From Candidatus Dadabacteria bacterium UBA2774 (lineage in GTDB: Bacteria; Desulfobacterota_D; UBA1144; Nemesobacterales; UBA2774), in NCBI GenBank assembly GCA_002352485.1, contig DEIM01000245.1, positions 1-23,936 on the forward strand: DNA of 23,936 nt, written 5' to 3'. Both the position numbers and the translations under genes were made by a program. Within the stretch, counting starts at the first letter, position 1. Every line of letters begins with the position of its first letter. The notes below the pieces were generated by a model, which worked only from the letters and a program-made list of their open reading frames with translations, did no database searches and was not told the origin of the DNA. Positions 1 to 7,236 of this stretch are shown piece by piece.

Positions 1-83
1 CTCTACCATTTTCCCGAATTTGAATAAACTAACAAGTATGAGCTACTCAATTTCACAAAACAGACCGAATAGTAGAATAGTCC

Positions 84-194
84 GAATAATATATATAGCC
101 CGGGTTACATAAACTCAAACATATTGGTAATCAGCTCTTATTCAGGTTGACAGAATAAACGTATTCGACATATATTATTCTTGATATATTATTC
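84..194. repeat. Three copies of an 11-mer upstream of the acyl-CoA ligase
   Basis: The 11-mer ATATATTATTC occurs at 170-180 and again at 184-194 as a direct repeat with 14-base periodicity. Its exact reverse complement lies at 84-94. The first direct copy overlaps the predicted -10 box of the ligase promoter and the second covers its likely transcription start. This could be a regulator binding array, but the motif is pure AT except for one base, so chance in AT-rich spacer DNA is a real alternative. Confidence 0.4.
147..176 (+). promoter_or_regulatory. Sigma70-type promoter for the acyl-CoA ligase
   Basis: A perfect -35 TTGACA (147-152) is followed after 18 bases by TATATT (171-176), five of six matches to the -10 consensus. 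The predicted start near 183 leaves a leader of about 55 bases, which contains a strong Shine-Dalgarno AGGAGG just before the ATG at 238. Confidence 0.65.
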
Positions 195-237
195 ATGGGT
201 CAAAAAAAATACATTAAAATAGTCAAGGAGGGATTCC

Positions 238-1965
238 ATGCGTTTATTATTTAAACCCCGGGACCAACAGTACCTGGGCAAAGGGACACTGCCCTTTGGA
301 AATTTCGAAGACTCCAAACAGTGGCAGCCGATTACGAAATGTCTTGAGATGGGGGCGGAGCAGTTTCCGGATAAAGATATGTTTCGAGTCGCTAATGCTG
401 AGGGTGTAGTAACAGAGAGTTATACATATAAGGAAACTAACGATTGGGCAAACAGGGTAGCAAACGGGCTAAAAGACGAGTTCGGGATAAATAAGGGCGA
501 TAAAGTAGGAATGTATATGCTGAACTGCTCTGAATACGTAGCCTCAATAATCGCGATACATAAAATCGGAGGCGTCCAGGTTCCGATCAATAAGGATGAA
601 AAGGGCGAGAGACTTGCGTATGTAATCAATTATTCAGAAATGGTGGCCCTGATAGTAGACCCAGGAAGCTTACCTTTCATGGAAGAGATAGCGAGCACGC
701 TTGAGAACCTTAAAATTATATTTGTCACCGGAGAACCGGGCGATGTTCCGGAAGAGATAGGAGGCATAAAGAGCCTTCCTTTCACAACATTCGACTCGTT
801 CTCAGACGCTAATACCGGCATTCCGGTGTCAGTTGATGATATGGAAAGATGCATGTTCACATCAGGCACGACAGGAATGCCTAAGGGTGTTGCACGAGAC
901 CACGGAGGTGTAATAATGACCGTGCGCGCTTACTTGCAGCAGCAAGGTGTTCGTAGTGAAGACACGCTTATGAGCGTGTTATCGCTTGGTCATGCAAACG
1001 CTCAGGTGATGTGTCTTTTCAGCGCTATGGGGGCAGGAGCTACCGCAGTGTTCTTTACCAGGTTCTCCGCATCTAAGTTCTGGAAATGGGCCGGCGACTG
1101 CGGAGCAACTGGCGTGAATATGCTAGGCGCCGTGGCAGAATATTTATGGGCTGCAGAGCCCTCAGAGTGGGACAAAAAACACAATATACGTATAATGCTC
1201 GGCTCACCCGCTCCGCGCAACCTGGATGAGTTTCAGGAGCGCTTCGGTGTGAGAGTGATAGACGGATACGGATCCACAGAGATGGGCATGGTACTCTGGA
1301 AAGACCCGGAAGACCACCGTCCCGGCTCCTCAGGGTTCCCGATGGAGGGTTATTATGTGGAGCTAAGAGATCCTCAGGACCCGGACACTGTGCTCAGACC
1401 GTTCTGGGATCCTTATGAAGATCCGACACCACCGGATGAGGCTAAAGGACTTGTGTTCATTAAGCCGCTTGTACCGCACACAACACTTAACGAGTACTTT
1501 AAAGACGAGAGAAGAACCAGAGAGGCGTTTGACAACGAGGGCTTCTTTAACTCTGACGACCTTTTTGCTAGAGGTATAGACGGACGCTATTACTTCTCGG
1601 GCAGATTCAGCAGAATAAGGGTGTCCGGAGAGAACGTAGACCCGATAGCAGTTCAGGACGAGGCTATGCAGTATGACGCCATACAGGAAGCGGTGGCTGT
1701 TGGAATCAGGCTGCCAAATGTGGCTGACGATGAAATCAAGCTCAACATAACCCTTAAGCAGGAAGCTGAGTTTGACCCCATTGAATTTAGCAAATGGATG
1801 GCCGAGAGGGTTATAGTGGCTATGGTGCCGCGCTTCATCGAGGTTTATGAGGACGGTTTCCCGGTAACCGCTACACAGAAGATAAAGGTTGCGGAAATTA
1901 AAGAAATTACGGATAAGACCTGGGACAGAAGCACTACCGGTCTTAAATTTAGCGCCAGAAAATAG
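238..1965 (+). CDS. AMP-forming acyl-CoA ligase (ANL superfamily)
   Basis: The protein (575 aa) should activate a carboxylic acid with ATP to the acyl-AMP and then the CoA thioester. The P-loop-like motif TSGTTGMPKG lies at about residues 208-217, GYGSTEMG at 343-350, SDDLF at about 437-441, and the hinge/A8 segment GRFSRIRVSGENVDP follows. The C-terminal subdomain keeps the adenylation lysine in ATQKIKV near residue 547. Length and motif order fit the crotonobetaine/carnitine-CoA ligase (CaiC)-like and FadD-like branches. The substrate cannot be read from the sequence. The start is set by AGGAGGG eight bases upstream of the ATG. It has its own promoter and is followed 37 bases later by tadA on the same strand, which is probably just read through. 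With the 3-hydroxyacyl-CoA dehydrogenase and carboxylase genes further on, a role in fatty-acid or organic-acid catabolism is plausible. Confidence 0.85.
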   Translation: MRLLFKPRDQQYLGKGTLPFGNFEDSKQWQPITKCLEMGAEQFPDKDMFRVANAEGVVTESYTYKETNDWANRVANGLKDEFGINKGDKVGMYMLNCSEYVASIIAIHKIGGVQVPINKDEKGERLAYVINYSEMVALIVDPGSLPFMEEIASTLENLKIIFVTGEPGDVPEEIGGIKSLPFTTFDSFSDANTGIPVSVDDMERCMFTSGTTGMPKGVARDHGGVIMTVRAYLQQQGVRSEDTLMSVLSLGHANAQVMCLFSAMGAGATAVFFTRFSASKFWKWAGDCGATGVNMLGAVAEYLWAAEPSEWDKKHNIRIMLGSPAPRNLDEFQERFGVRVIDGYGSTEMGMVLWKDPEDHRPGSSGFPMEGYYVELRDPQDPDTVLRPFWDPYEDPTPPDEAKGLVFIKPLVPHTTLNEYFKDERRTREAFDNEGFFNSDDLFARGIDGRYYFSGRFSRIRVSGENVDPIAVQDEAMQYDAIQEAVAVGIRLPNVADDEIKLNITLKQEAEFDPIEFSKWMAERVIVAMVPRFIEVYEDGFPVTATQKIKVAEIKEITDKTWDRSTTGLKFSARK

Positions 1966-2002
1966 GGTGTTAAATATTTGTGATTTAGAGCAACATCAAT
2001 AA

Positions 2003-2467
2003 ATGAAAGACGATGAAAAATTCATGCGCCTGGCTATCGAGCAAGCCCTCGAAGCCGGGCGTTTTGGCGAAGTACCCATAGGGGCTGTGATCACAGACAG
2101 CTCAGACAAAGTTATTTCTTCCGGCTACAACCTTAGAGAATCCACTTACGACCCTACAGCCCATGCTGAAGTAGTTGCAATAAAAAAAGCGGCACAGAAT
2201 ATAAATAGCTGGAGATTAGAAGAGTGCACGCTTTACGTCACATTAGAGCCTTGCGTGATGTGTATTGGAGCAATAGTTCTATCGAGAATAAGACGCCTTG
2301 TATTCGGTGCCAGGGATCCTAAGGCAGGAGCAGTCGTATCGCTCTACAAAATAGGTATAGACGACACGCTGAACCATAAAGTCGAATACACTGAAGGTGT
2401 GTGTGAAGAGAAGTGCTCGCGTCTCTTAAAAGAGTTTTTCGCCGACCTTAGGGCCGGAAAGGGTTGA
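2003..2467 (+). CDS. tadA: tRNA-specific adenosine deaminase TadA
   Basis: TadA deaminates adenosine-34 to inosine in the anticodon wobble position of tRNA-Arg(ACG), in the cytoplasm. The 154-aa length is typical. The zinc-dependent deaminase signature is complete: H54-A-E56, with E56 as the proton shuttle, and P83-C84-x-x-C87. The N-terminus (DEKFMRLAIEQAL, then GEVPIGAVI) is the standard TadA start and supports the ATG at 2003. No Shine-Dalgarno is visible before it, and it lies 37 bases after the acyl-CoA ligase stop. The gene converges on the zinc-ribbon gene with only four bases between the two stop codons. A 5-bp hairpin (AAGGG/CCCTT, 2459-2473) spans both stops but lacks a T-run. Confidence 0.93.
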   Translation: MKDDEKFMRLAIEQALEAGRFGEVPIGAVITDSSDKVISSGYNLRESTYDPTAHAEVVAIKKAAQNINSWRLEECTLYVTLEPCVMCIGAIVLSRIRRLVFGARDPKAGAVVSLYKIGIDDTLNHKVEYTEGVCEEKCSRLLKEFFADLRAGKG

Positions 2468-2471
2468 TCCC

Positions 2472-2792
2472 TTAGGACCCGGATTTGAAAAACCCGAGTA
2501 TATCCCCGATGATGTTTGCGTCATCTGAGCCTGAGAGCTTCTGAAGCTCGCCTTCGTCTAACCAAACTCCGTCACAAGAAGTGCAACGGTCGATTTCAAT
2601 GCCGCGGAATATAATTTCCTCGAGACCTCCACCACATTTTGGACATGTCATGAAGCAGGCGGCCTGAATCTCCGCTCTCTGTTTTGCTTCCGCCTCTTCC
2701 TTTAACTTATCCTGCAGGCGTTTTACTTTTTCGGCTTCTTCTTTGGCAATGTACTCGTCTTCTGTTTTGGAAGATTTCTTCTCTTTAGTCAT
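2472..2792 (-). CDS. Small zinc-ribbon protein (TFIIB-type zinc finger domain)
   Basis: This 106-aa protein has two parts. Residues 10-45 are highly charged (Glu/Lys/Ala-rich) and likely form one long helix or coiled coil. Residues 50-88 form a zinc ribbon with C50-x2-C53 and C70-x2-C73, plus the CDGVWLDEGEL signature of the zf-TFIIB (PF13453) family. Function is unknown; related domains are presumed to bind nucleic acid or protein. A GAGGAAAA Shine-Dalgarno precedes the ATG. It starts 38 bases after jag and is the last gene of the rpmH-rnpA-yidD-yidC-jag run, so it is probably co-transcribed with the membrane-insertion genes. Confidence 0.75.
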   Translation of the reverse strand: MTKEKKSSKTEDEYIAKEEAEKVKRLQDKLKEEAEAKQRAEIQAACFMTCPKCGGGLEEIIFRGIEIDRCTSCDGVWLDEGELQKLSGSDDANIIGDILGFFKSGS

Positions 2793-2830
2793 TTAATTTT
2801 CCTCACTAGAATTAAGTTTACTTGATCTCC

Positions 2831-3487
2831 CTACTGTGCCTGGCCCTTGGATGAAGGTGTTATAATAATACGTTTTTCATTACGGTCAATCTTGGTTTCA
2901 TAACTCACACCGCTCTCACGCTTTAGTGTGATATAAGCAATCCTTCTTTCAGAGGCCGACATCGGGTTAAGCGAAACCGGCTTCCTCGTTTTTCTTACCT
3001 TTTTAGCAGTATCTCTTACAACCCTGGAAATAGTATCTTCACGTTTGCGCTTGTATCCGTCTACATCAATAGAGACCCTCTTTTCCCTGCCGTCGTCACA
3101 GCGGCGGGCGGCCACTTTACCGACTATGTACTCCATAGCCTTTATCATCTCGCCCTTTTTCCCTATGAGAAGACCCTTGTCGTTAGTGTTTTTAATATCC
3201 AGTTTTATCTTGTCCGGGTTCTCACGGATACCCACGGCGTAGGAAGGCACCAGGTAGCTAAGAATTTCCTCAAGCACCTTCTTGGATCTGAGTCCCTTCT
3301 CGCTCAAACTCTCGTCCTTTACGGTAATCCTGACCTTGGCCTTTTTTACTCCGATACCCAGCACACCTTTTGAGCCCTCCCGCAGTACCTCTACGTCGAG
3401 CTCGCTTCTGGGAATACCCAAATCCTCACAGGCGCTAATAGTTGCCTCAGATGCTGTTTTCCCTTCCTTTTCTATAACTATCGGCAT
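2831..3487 (-). CDS. jag: RNA-binding protein Jag/KhpB (SpoIIIJ-associated)
   Basis: The three Jag domains are visible in order. The Jag-N domain (about 1-55) contains the KGVLGIGVKKAKVRI end. A KH domain follows with the loop GLLIGKKGEMI, whose GKKG is the GxxG RNA-contact motif. The C-terminal R3H domain ends in the RRIAYITL region. Jag/KhpB is a conserved RNA-binding protein almost always encoded next to yidC. It begins two bases after the yidC stop, and its AGGAGG Shine-Dalgarno overlaps the end of yidC, which indicates coupled translation. In many bacteria mnmE follows jag; here the zinc-ribbon gene does instead. Length (218 aa) is normal for the family. Confidence 0.9.
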   Translation of the reverse strand: MPIVIEKEGKTASEATISACEDLGIPRSELDVEVLREGSKGVLGIGVKKAKVRITVKDESLSEKGLRSKKVLEEILSYLVPSYAVGIRENPDKIKLDIKNTNDKGLLIGKKGEMIKAMEYIVGKVAARRCDDGREKRVSIDVDGYKRKREDTISRVVRDTAKKVRKTRKPVSLNPMSASERRIAYITLKRESGVSYETKIDRNEKRIIITPSSKGQAQ

Positions 3488-3489
3488 AG

Positions 3490-5178
3490 TTATCCTCCTT
3501 TTGGAGACAAGACCTTTCGATTTACATACATTTGCTGACCTATTGAAAGTATATTACTTACTGTCCAATACAGTACCAAACCCGACGGCAATCCCCAAAA
3601 TAACACAGTAAAGATTATAGGCATAAATTGCATCATTTTCATCTGAAGCTGCATTTGCTCGTTTCCGGCCATCGTCATAGGAGTCATTTTCTGAGACAAG
3701 AACCAGGATATGCCCATTACTAGCGGAAGTATTCTGAAAGGAACCCCGATGAACGGTATATCAAAAAGGGTCTCAGGCTCGGATAGATCTGTTATCCAGA
3801 GGAACGAGCTGTGTCTTAGATCAATTGAATTTAGAAAAACGTCATAAAGAGCTACGAAAACAGGAAGCTGTATTAAAAGCGGAAGACAGCCCCCTAAACT
3901 ACTGAGAGGATTAATGCCGTGGTCTGAGTAGAGCTTCATAAGCTCGGAATTCTGTTTAGCCTTGTCGTCCTTGAATTTCTCTTTTAGGGCCTCCATCTTG
4001 GGCTTGATTTTCTCCATCTTCACCTGCACCCGCTTCATGGACACCATAGTCTTGACTGTAAGGGGCAGGAACAAGACGCGTATTAGAACTGTGATTACTA
4101 TTATCGATATTCCGTAATTGTGGAAGTAGCGGTTTAGCCACTCGAGAAAATCAAGAAGCGGTCTTGAGAGAAATCCAAACCATCCGTAATTGAGAGATTC
4201 GCTGAGATTATATCCTACGGGTTTAAGAAGATCGTATTCTAGGGGACCCAGGTACACTTCCCAATTTCTTATTGAAGTTTGGCCTGCCGGGATTGTATCT
4301 GGCGGATAACTGAAAACAGCGCGCATAACTCCTTCTCTGTCCGTAGGGGATAACTTTATGGTAGTTTCAGCTCCGGTTTCAGGTAGAAAAGAAGACATAA
4401 AATATTTTTCAGAAAATCCAAACCACGAGATTTCACCCCTGTACTCCTCAGTTGTCTCGGGTATACCGCTTATTCTCTCAACATCCTGAGAAACCATTGT
4501 TATAAACGTTCTGCTGTTCTCTCCCCTTCCCTTAGACTCAATATTGCCATACCAAAGAATATCCATTCTCTCCTGTAGATTAGACGGGCCGGAGTTTTCG
4601 ACTTCAAATTTTTGTTTAACCAGGTAACTAGAAGCATCTAACTCATATATCTTTTTAACGCGTATACCTTCGGGCGAGTCCCAGTAGAAGATAATTTCCT
4701 TCGTACCCTCTGTTAGACTTACGTTCTTATCTCCCTCAACTGTAAATGGAATTAATTCAGGAATGGAAAGACCGTTAAGTTTTAAGAGTGTGCTGAACCC
4801 CGGGGGGCTGCCCATAAAGAGGTTAACTAATTCACCGTTACCGTTTGTGCTGAGCTTATAGTCCTTTAGCTCCCAGCTTAACATCCGTGCCCCGTAAGTG
4901 TCTATCGTTCCTTTATAGAGGGGGGTATCTACGCTAACAAGCTCGCCTTGCTGGGTGTCCTGTATATCGTTTTCTATATATGAAGCGTCCTCAAAATCCT
5001 GAGTCCCTGCAGGGGGAGTTCCTTGTGAGGGCTCTGAAGCGCTTCCTGCTTTCTGCTGTGTGTTTTGAGCTTCCTTTACCGTCTCTTTGGGAGGGGTGCT
5101 AAAGAAATAGGTGTAGCCTAAAATTATGGCGAGTGATAAAACCAGGAATAGAATATAGTTTGCTTTATTGTCGGACAT
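3490..5178 (-). CDS. yidC: Membrane protein insertase YidC
   Basis: YidC inserts and folds inner-membrane proteins, alone or with SecYEG. The 562-aa length and layout are those of Gram-negative YidC: an N-terminal transmembrane segment (about residues 7-26), a large periplasmic P1 domain (about 60-340), then the five-helix core. The core opens with NYGISIIVITVLIRVLFLPLT and includes R367, equivalent to the conserved hydrophilic-groove arginine (R366 in E. coli). It continues with the coiled cytoplasmic hairpin rich in Lys and Glu, and GINPLSSLGGCLPLLIQLPVF. Residues about 30-75 form a Gln/Ser/Pro-rich low-complexity linker. The gene starts 11 bases after yidD, with GGAAGAGGGG upstream of the ATG. 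Confidence 0.96.
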   Translation of the reverse strand: MSDNKANYILFLVLSLAIILGYTYFFSTPPKETVKEAQNTQQKAGSASEPSQGTPPAGTQDFEDASYIENDIQDTQQGELVSVDTPLYKGTIDTYGARMLSWELKDYKLSTNGNGELVNLFMGSPPGFSTLLKLNGLSIPELIPFTVEGDKNVSLTEGTKEIIFYWDSPEGIRVKKIYELDASSYLVKQKFEVENSGPSNLQERMDILWYGNIESKGRGENSRTFITMVSQDVERISGIPETTEEYRGEISWFGFSEKYFMSSFLPETGAETTIKLSPTDREGVMRAVFSYPPDTIPAGQTSIRNWEVYLGPLEYDLLKPVGYNLSESLNYGWFGFLSRPLLDFLEWLNRYFHNYGISIIVITVLIRVLFLPLTVKTMVSMKRVQVKMEKIKPKMEALKEKFKDDKAKQNSELMKLYSDHGINPLSSLGGCLPLLIQLPVFVALYDVFLNSIDLRHSSFLWITDLSEPETLFDIPFIGVPFRILPLVMGISWFLSQKMTPMTMAGNEQMQLQMKMMQFMPIIFTVLFWGLPSGLVLYWTVSNILSIGQQMYVNRKVLSPKGG

Positions 5179-5189
5179 CCCCTCTTCCT

Positions 5190-5414
5190 TTACCGTAACG
5201 GATCATAACCACCGTCGCAAAGCGGGTGACACTTTGCAATCCTTTTCAGAGTGAGCCACAGGCCTCTAATAAACCCGTATTTCTGAAATGCTTCTAAAGC
5301 ATACTCAGAACAACTAGGATAGAACCTGCAGGAAGACGGTAAAATAGGGGATATAAGATATTTGTAAGCTTTGATAAATACGGTAGCCAGATAAACCGGA
5401 AAACCTGTCAGCAT
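5190..5414 (-). CDS. yidD: Membrane protein insertion efficiency factor YidD
   Basis: This 74-aa protein matches the small YidD family: an N-terminal amphipathic helix, the signature CRFYPSCSEYALEAFQKYG, then KRIAKCHPLCDGGYDPL. All expected cysteines are present. YidD lies at the inner face of the membrane and assists YidC-dependent insertion. Its ATG lies inside the end of rnpA (7-base overlap), the usual arrangement for these two genes, so translation is probably coupled. Confidence 0.93.
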   Translation of the reverse strand: MLTGFPVYLATVFIKAYKYLISPILPSSCRFYPSCSEYALEAFQKYGFIRGLWLTLKRIAKCHPLCDGGYDPLR

Positions 5415-5764
5415 GACAATATTGACCTTACGCTTTCTTCTATCTCTCGTGTAGCTTGAGAGTAACTCAGCGACTCACTACCTCTATTCGCTATAAATAC
5501 AATATCTAGTGATCCGAAGAGGGGTTTATTGTTCCTGAATACTTCACGAAGCACCCTCTTAAACCGATTCCGACCGACTGCACTAGGCACTTTCTTCTTG
5601 CCGGCTATTAGCCCAATTCTGGAATATCCAAGTGAGTTTGGAATGTGGAGAATATCAAAATACTCACCCCTGAGCTTCTTGCTCTTCCCAAAAATATCCT
5701 CGTATTGAGAGGTTTTTCTGATTTTCAATTCTTTCGGGAAGGATAAATCGGGTCCAAAGCTCAT
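5408..5764 (-). CDS. rnpA: Ribonuclease P protein component
   Basis: RnpA is the protein subunit that helps the RNase P RNA bind pre-tRNA 5' leaders. At 118 aa it has the normal size. The RNR-type signature RNRFKRVLREVFR is intact (about residues 65-77), and the preceding segment IGLIAGKKKVPSAVGRN is characteristic. Its ATG overlaps the rpmH stop in an ATGA arrangement, and its 3' end overlaps yidD by 7 bases. This compact overlap is typical of the rpmH-rnpA-yidD group. Confidence 0.93.
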   Translation of the reverse strand: MSFGPDLSFPKELKIRKTSQYEDIFGKSKKLRGEYFDILHIPNSLGYSRIGLIAGKKKVPSAVGRNRFKRVLREVFRNNKPLFGSLDIVFIANRGSESLSYSQATREIEESVRSILSC

Positions 5765-5910
5765 TTTTTCCAGCGCTGAACAGTAAGACTGTGCCTGCCC
5801 TTTGCTATCCGCCTCTTCAGGGTTCGTCTCCCGCTTTTCGTGCTCATTCTTTCACGAAAACCGTGTACCCTTAATCTTTTCGTTACGTGTGGTTGATATG
5901 TTCTTTTCAT
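5761..5910 (-). CDS. rpmH: 50S ribosomal protein L34
   Basis: The start is placed at the ATG whose complement is 5908-5910, giving a 49-aa basic protein that begins MKRTYQP, the invariant L34 N-terminus. RVHGFRERMSTKSGRR follows and is also family-typical. An in-frame ATG 75 bases further upstream would add 25 hydrophobic residues foreign to L34, so that longer reading is rejected. The C-terminal tail (HSLTVQRWKK) is a few residues longer than in E. coli. This is the first gene of the minus-strand operon. Only a weak Shine-Dalgarno (ACCTCG region) is visible, and no clear promoter for this strand was found in 5911-6200. Confidence 0.95.
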   Translation of the reverse strand: MKRTYQPHVTKRLRVHGFRERMSTKSGRRTLKRRIAKGRHSLTVQRWKK

Positions 5911-6413
5911 AATGCGAGGTAAAAAACTAACACGAAAAGAATTGTTGGTCAAGAAGAATAATATGGGGGGAGGTATATACTCCAATGGATTAGTCGATCA
6001 TGAGTTTGGAGAACCCGGGCAAGATATCTTAAGAGGAAGTTAGACTAATAAGACGAGTAAGCAAGCTTCGTACGGAGAAAGAGCCCGGGAGCCATATCGA
6101 CTTTGTTAGCAACTGCGCTGATTTCTCATCGAGGCACCTAACAGTACCCCAACAAAACATAATTAGAGCTCCTTAGCATTTGCGAAGACAGTGTTGACAA
6201 CACCTGTTTCAGCCTTATAGTATAAGCCAAAGAAAAAATCGTATTTGGTTTTGTGACAGGTTATAGGTAATACTATATTGTTTGTGCTTGGGTCAATTCC
6301 AGAACAAAAAAGGTTATTGAATAACGGGACATATTCAGACAGTATTAGTTGTATTGGAATTCAAATAGCTTCTGCACATACCATTGATACACACACTTGG
6401 GAGAGAGAATTAG
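5911..6413. other. 500-bp gene-free divergent region between rpmH and the transglycosylase gene
   Basis: No credible coding frame, tRNA T-arm or DnaA-box cluster (TTATCCACA-like) is visible, although this is the side of rpmH where dnaA/oriC lies in many bacteria. It holds the strong plus-strand promoter described separately (6194-6221). Near the predicted start there is a short stem CCAAA/TTTGG (6227-6231 with 6244-6248). The remaining leader of about 185 bases has no obvious function. A small RNA or leader regulation is possible but unproven. Confidence 0.6.
6191..6226 (+). promoter_or_regulatory. Strong promoter for the transglycosylase gene with palindromic -35 and -10 elements
   Basis: TTGACA (6194-6199), a 16-base spacer and TATAGT (6216-6221) form a near-consensus sigma70 promoter pointing towards 6414. 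The -35 is embedded in the 13-base palindrome GTGTTGACAACAC (6191-6203). The -10 is embedded in a second one, CTTATAGTATAAG (6214-6226). Their centres (6197 and 6220) are 23 bases apart, about two helical turns. Paired operator-like palindromes over both promoter elements suggest repressor control, but the regulator is unknown. Confidence 0.65.
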
Positions 6414-7145
6414 ATGTTTAAAAGAATATATGATTTCATAATGCTATCTACAATGGGCTTGATTAAGGTTTCATTGTTCGTCTTATTATTTGCGGTTTCC
6501 TTATTCTTAATGATGAAGTCCGGTGAGCTGAAAGGAGCGGGGACTACGGCATTTTCTAGCTACCTCGCAAACCCTGAGGTTATTGAAACAGAGGTCACTC
6601 AATATGAGAGTCTAACTCAAAACAACACCGAAATTCTCGGAGAAATAACGCCTGACGAGGCTGAAGTATTTTTATTTATACTCAGGTTCTCAGATTCTAT
6701 GAACTCTACTGAGGCAAGAAAACTCGCTACTTTAATAATTGAGGAATGTGATAATTACGATCTCGATCCGTTCTTGATACTCGCTGTAATACAGATTGAG
6801 AGCGAATTTACTCCTAAAGCTGTGTCGGGGCAGGGAGCAATAGGCCTCATGCAGGTTATGCCTGCAACAGGAAAGTTCTTAGCAAATGAGCTGGGCATTT
6901 CGTATAACGGCAACAACACTCTTTATGACCCGTTTATTAACGTTAAGCTCGGAATCCACTACCTATCGTTCCTGGCAGACAGATTTGACTCTACAGAGAA
7001 TGCGCTTGCGGCTTATAACTATGGGCCAACAAGATATGAAAACACCTTGAGCTTAAAGAAATCTCCACCTAAATATGTTAGAAAGGTGCTCGATTTTAAA
7101 GACTTCCTAGAAGAAGAGAGCATTTTTTTGGCTAAGAGAAGCTGA
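6414..7145 (+). CDS. Membrane-anchored lytic transglycosylase (SLT domain)
   Basis: The 243-aa protein has a cytoplasmic stub, one N-terminal transmembrane segment (about residues 17-36), a linker to about 80, and a Slt70-type lysozyme-like domain to the end. The catalytic glutamate is E129 in AVIQIESEF. It is followed by GAIGLMQVMPAT and later AAYNYGPTR, all standard SLT family 1 motifs. Such enzymes cleave the MurNAc-GlcNAc bond of peptidoglycan to give 1,6-anhydro ends, for wall growth or insertion of envelope machines. GGGAGAGAG lies just upstream of the ATG. It is transcribed from the strong promoter at 6194-6221 with a long leader. The next gene is 91 bases downstream and appears to have its own -10 box. 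Its exact subfamily (MltE/EmtA, Slt or MltC-like) cannot be fixed. Confidence 0.87.
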   Translation: MFKRIYDFIMLSTMGLIKVSLFVLLFAVSLFLMMKSGELKGAGTTAFSSYLANPEVIETEVTQYESLTQNNTEILGEITPDEAEVFLFILRFSDSMNSTEARKLATLIIEECDNYDLDPFLILAVIQIESEFTPKAVSGQGAIGLMQVMPATGKFLANELGISYNGNNTLYDPFINVKLGIHYLSFLADRFDSTENALAAYNYGPTRYENTLSLKKSPPKYVRKVLDFKDFLEEESIFLAKRS

Positions 7146-7222
7146 CTCTAAGACTGGGGTTACAGACTCTAAAACCACTCACAGACTACTCACTACATAA
7201 ATGTGCTTCATAGAGGATAATG

Positions 7223-7236
7223 TATAATTTCTGTAT
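7223..7236 (+). promoter_or_regulatory. -10 box immediately before the LLM oxidoreductase gene
   Basis: A perfect TATAAT (7223-7228) ends eight bases before the ATG at 7237, so transcription should begin at or next to the start codon. No good -35 is visible at the expected distance, and there is no Shine-Dalgarno. This fits a leaderless transcript, though the lack of a -35 leaves doubt. Confidence 0.4.

Noticed and set aside
2459..2473. 5-bp hairpin across the tadA and zinc-ribbon gene stops as a terminator
   Set aside because: The stem is short and lacks a T-run on either strand, so it is not listed as a terminator.
5911..5985. Upstream extension of rpmH (25 hydrophobic residues, in-frame ATG)
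   Set aside because: L34 proteins begin MKRTYQP; the extension has no family support and lies in the promoter region.
6281..6300. T-arm-like GGGTCAATTCC suggesting a tRNA
   Set aside because: No acceptor stem, anticodon arm or matching T-stem could be folded around it.
5911..6413. Possible oriC or DnaA-box cluster beside rpmH
   Set aside because: No TTATCCACA-like boxes or AT-rich repeats of origin type were found.
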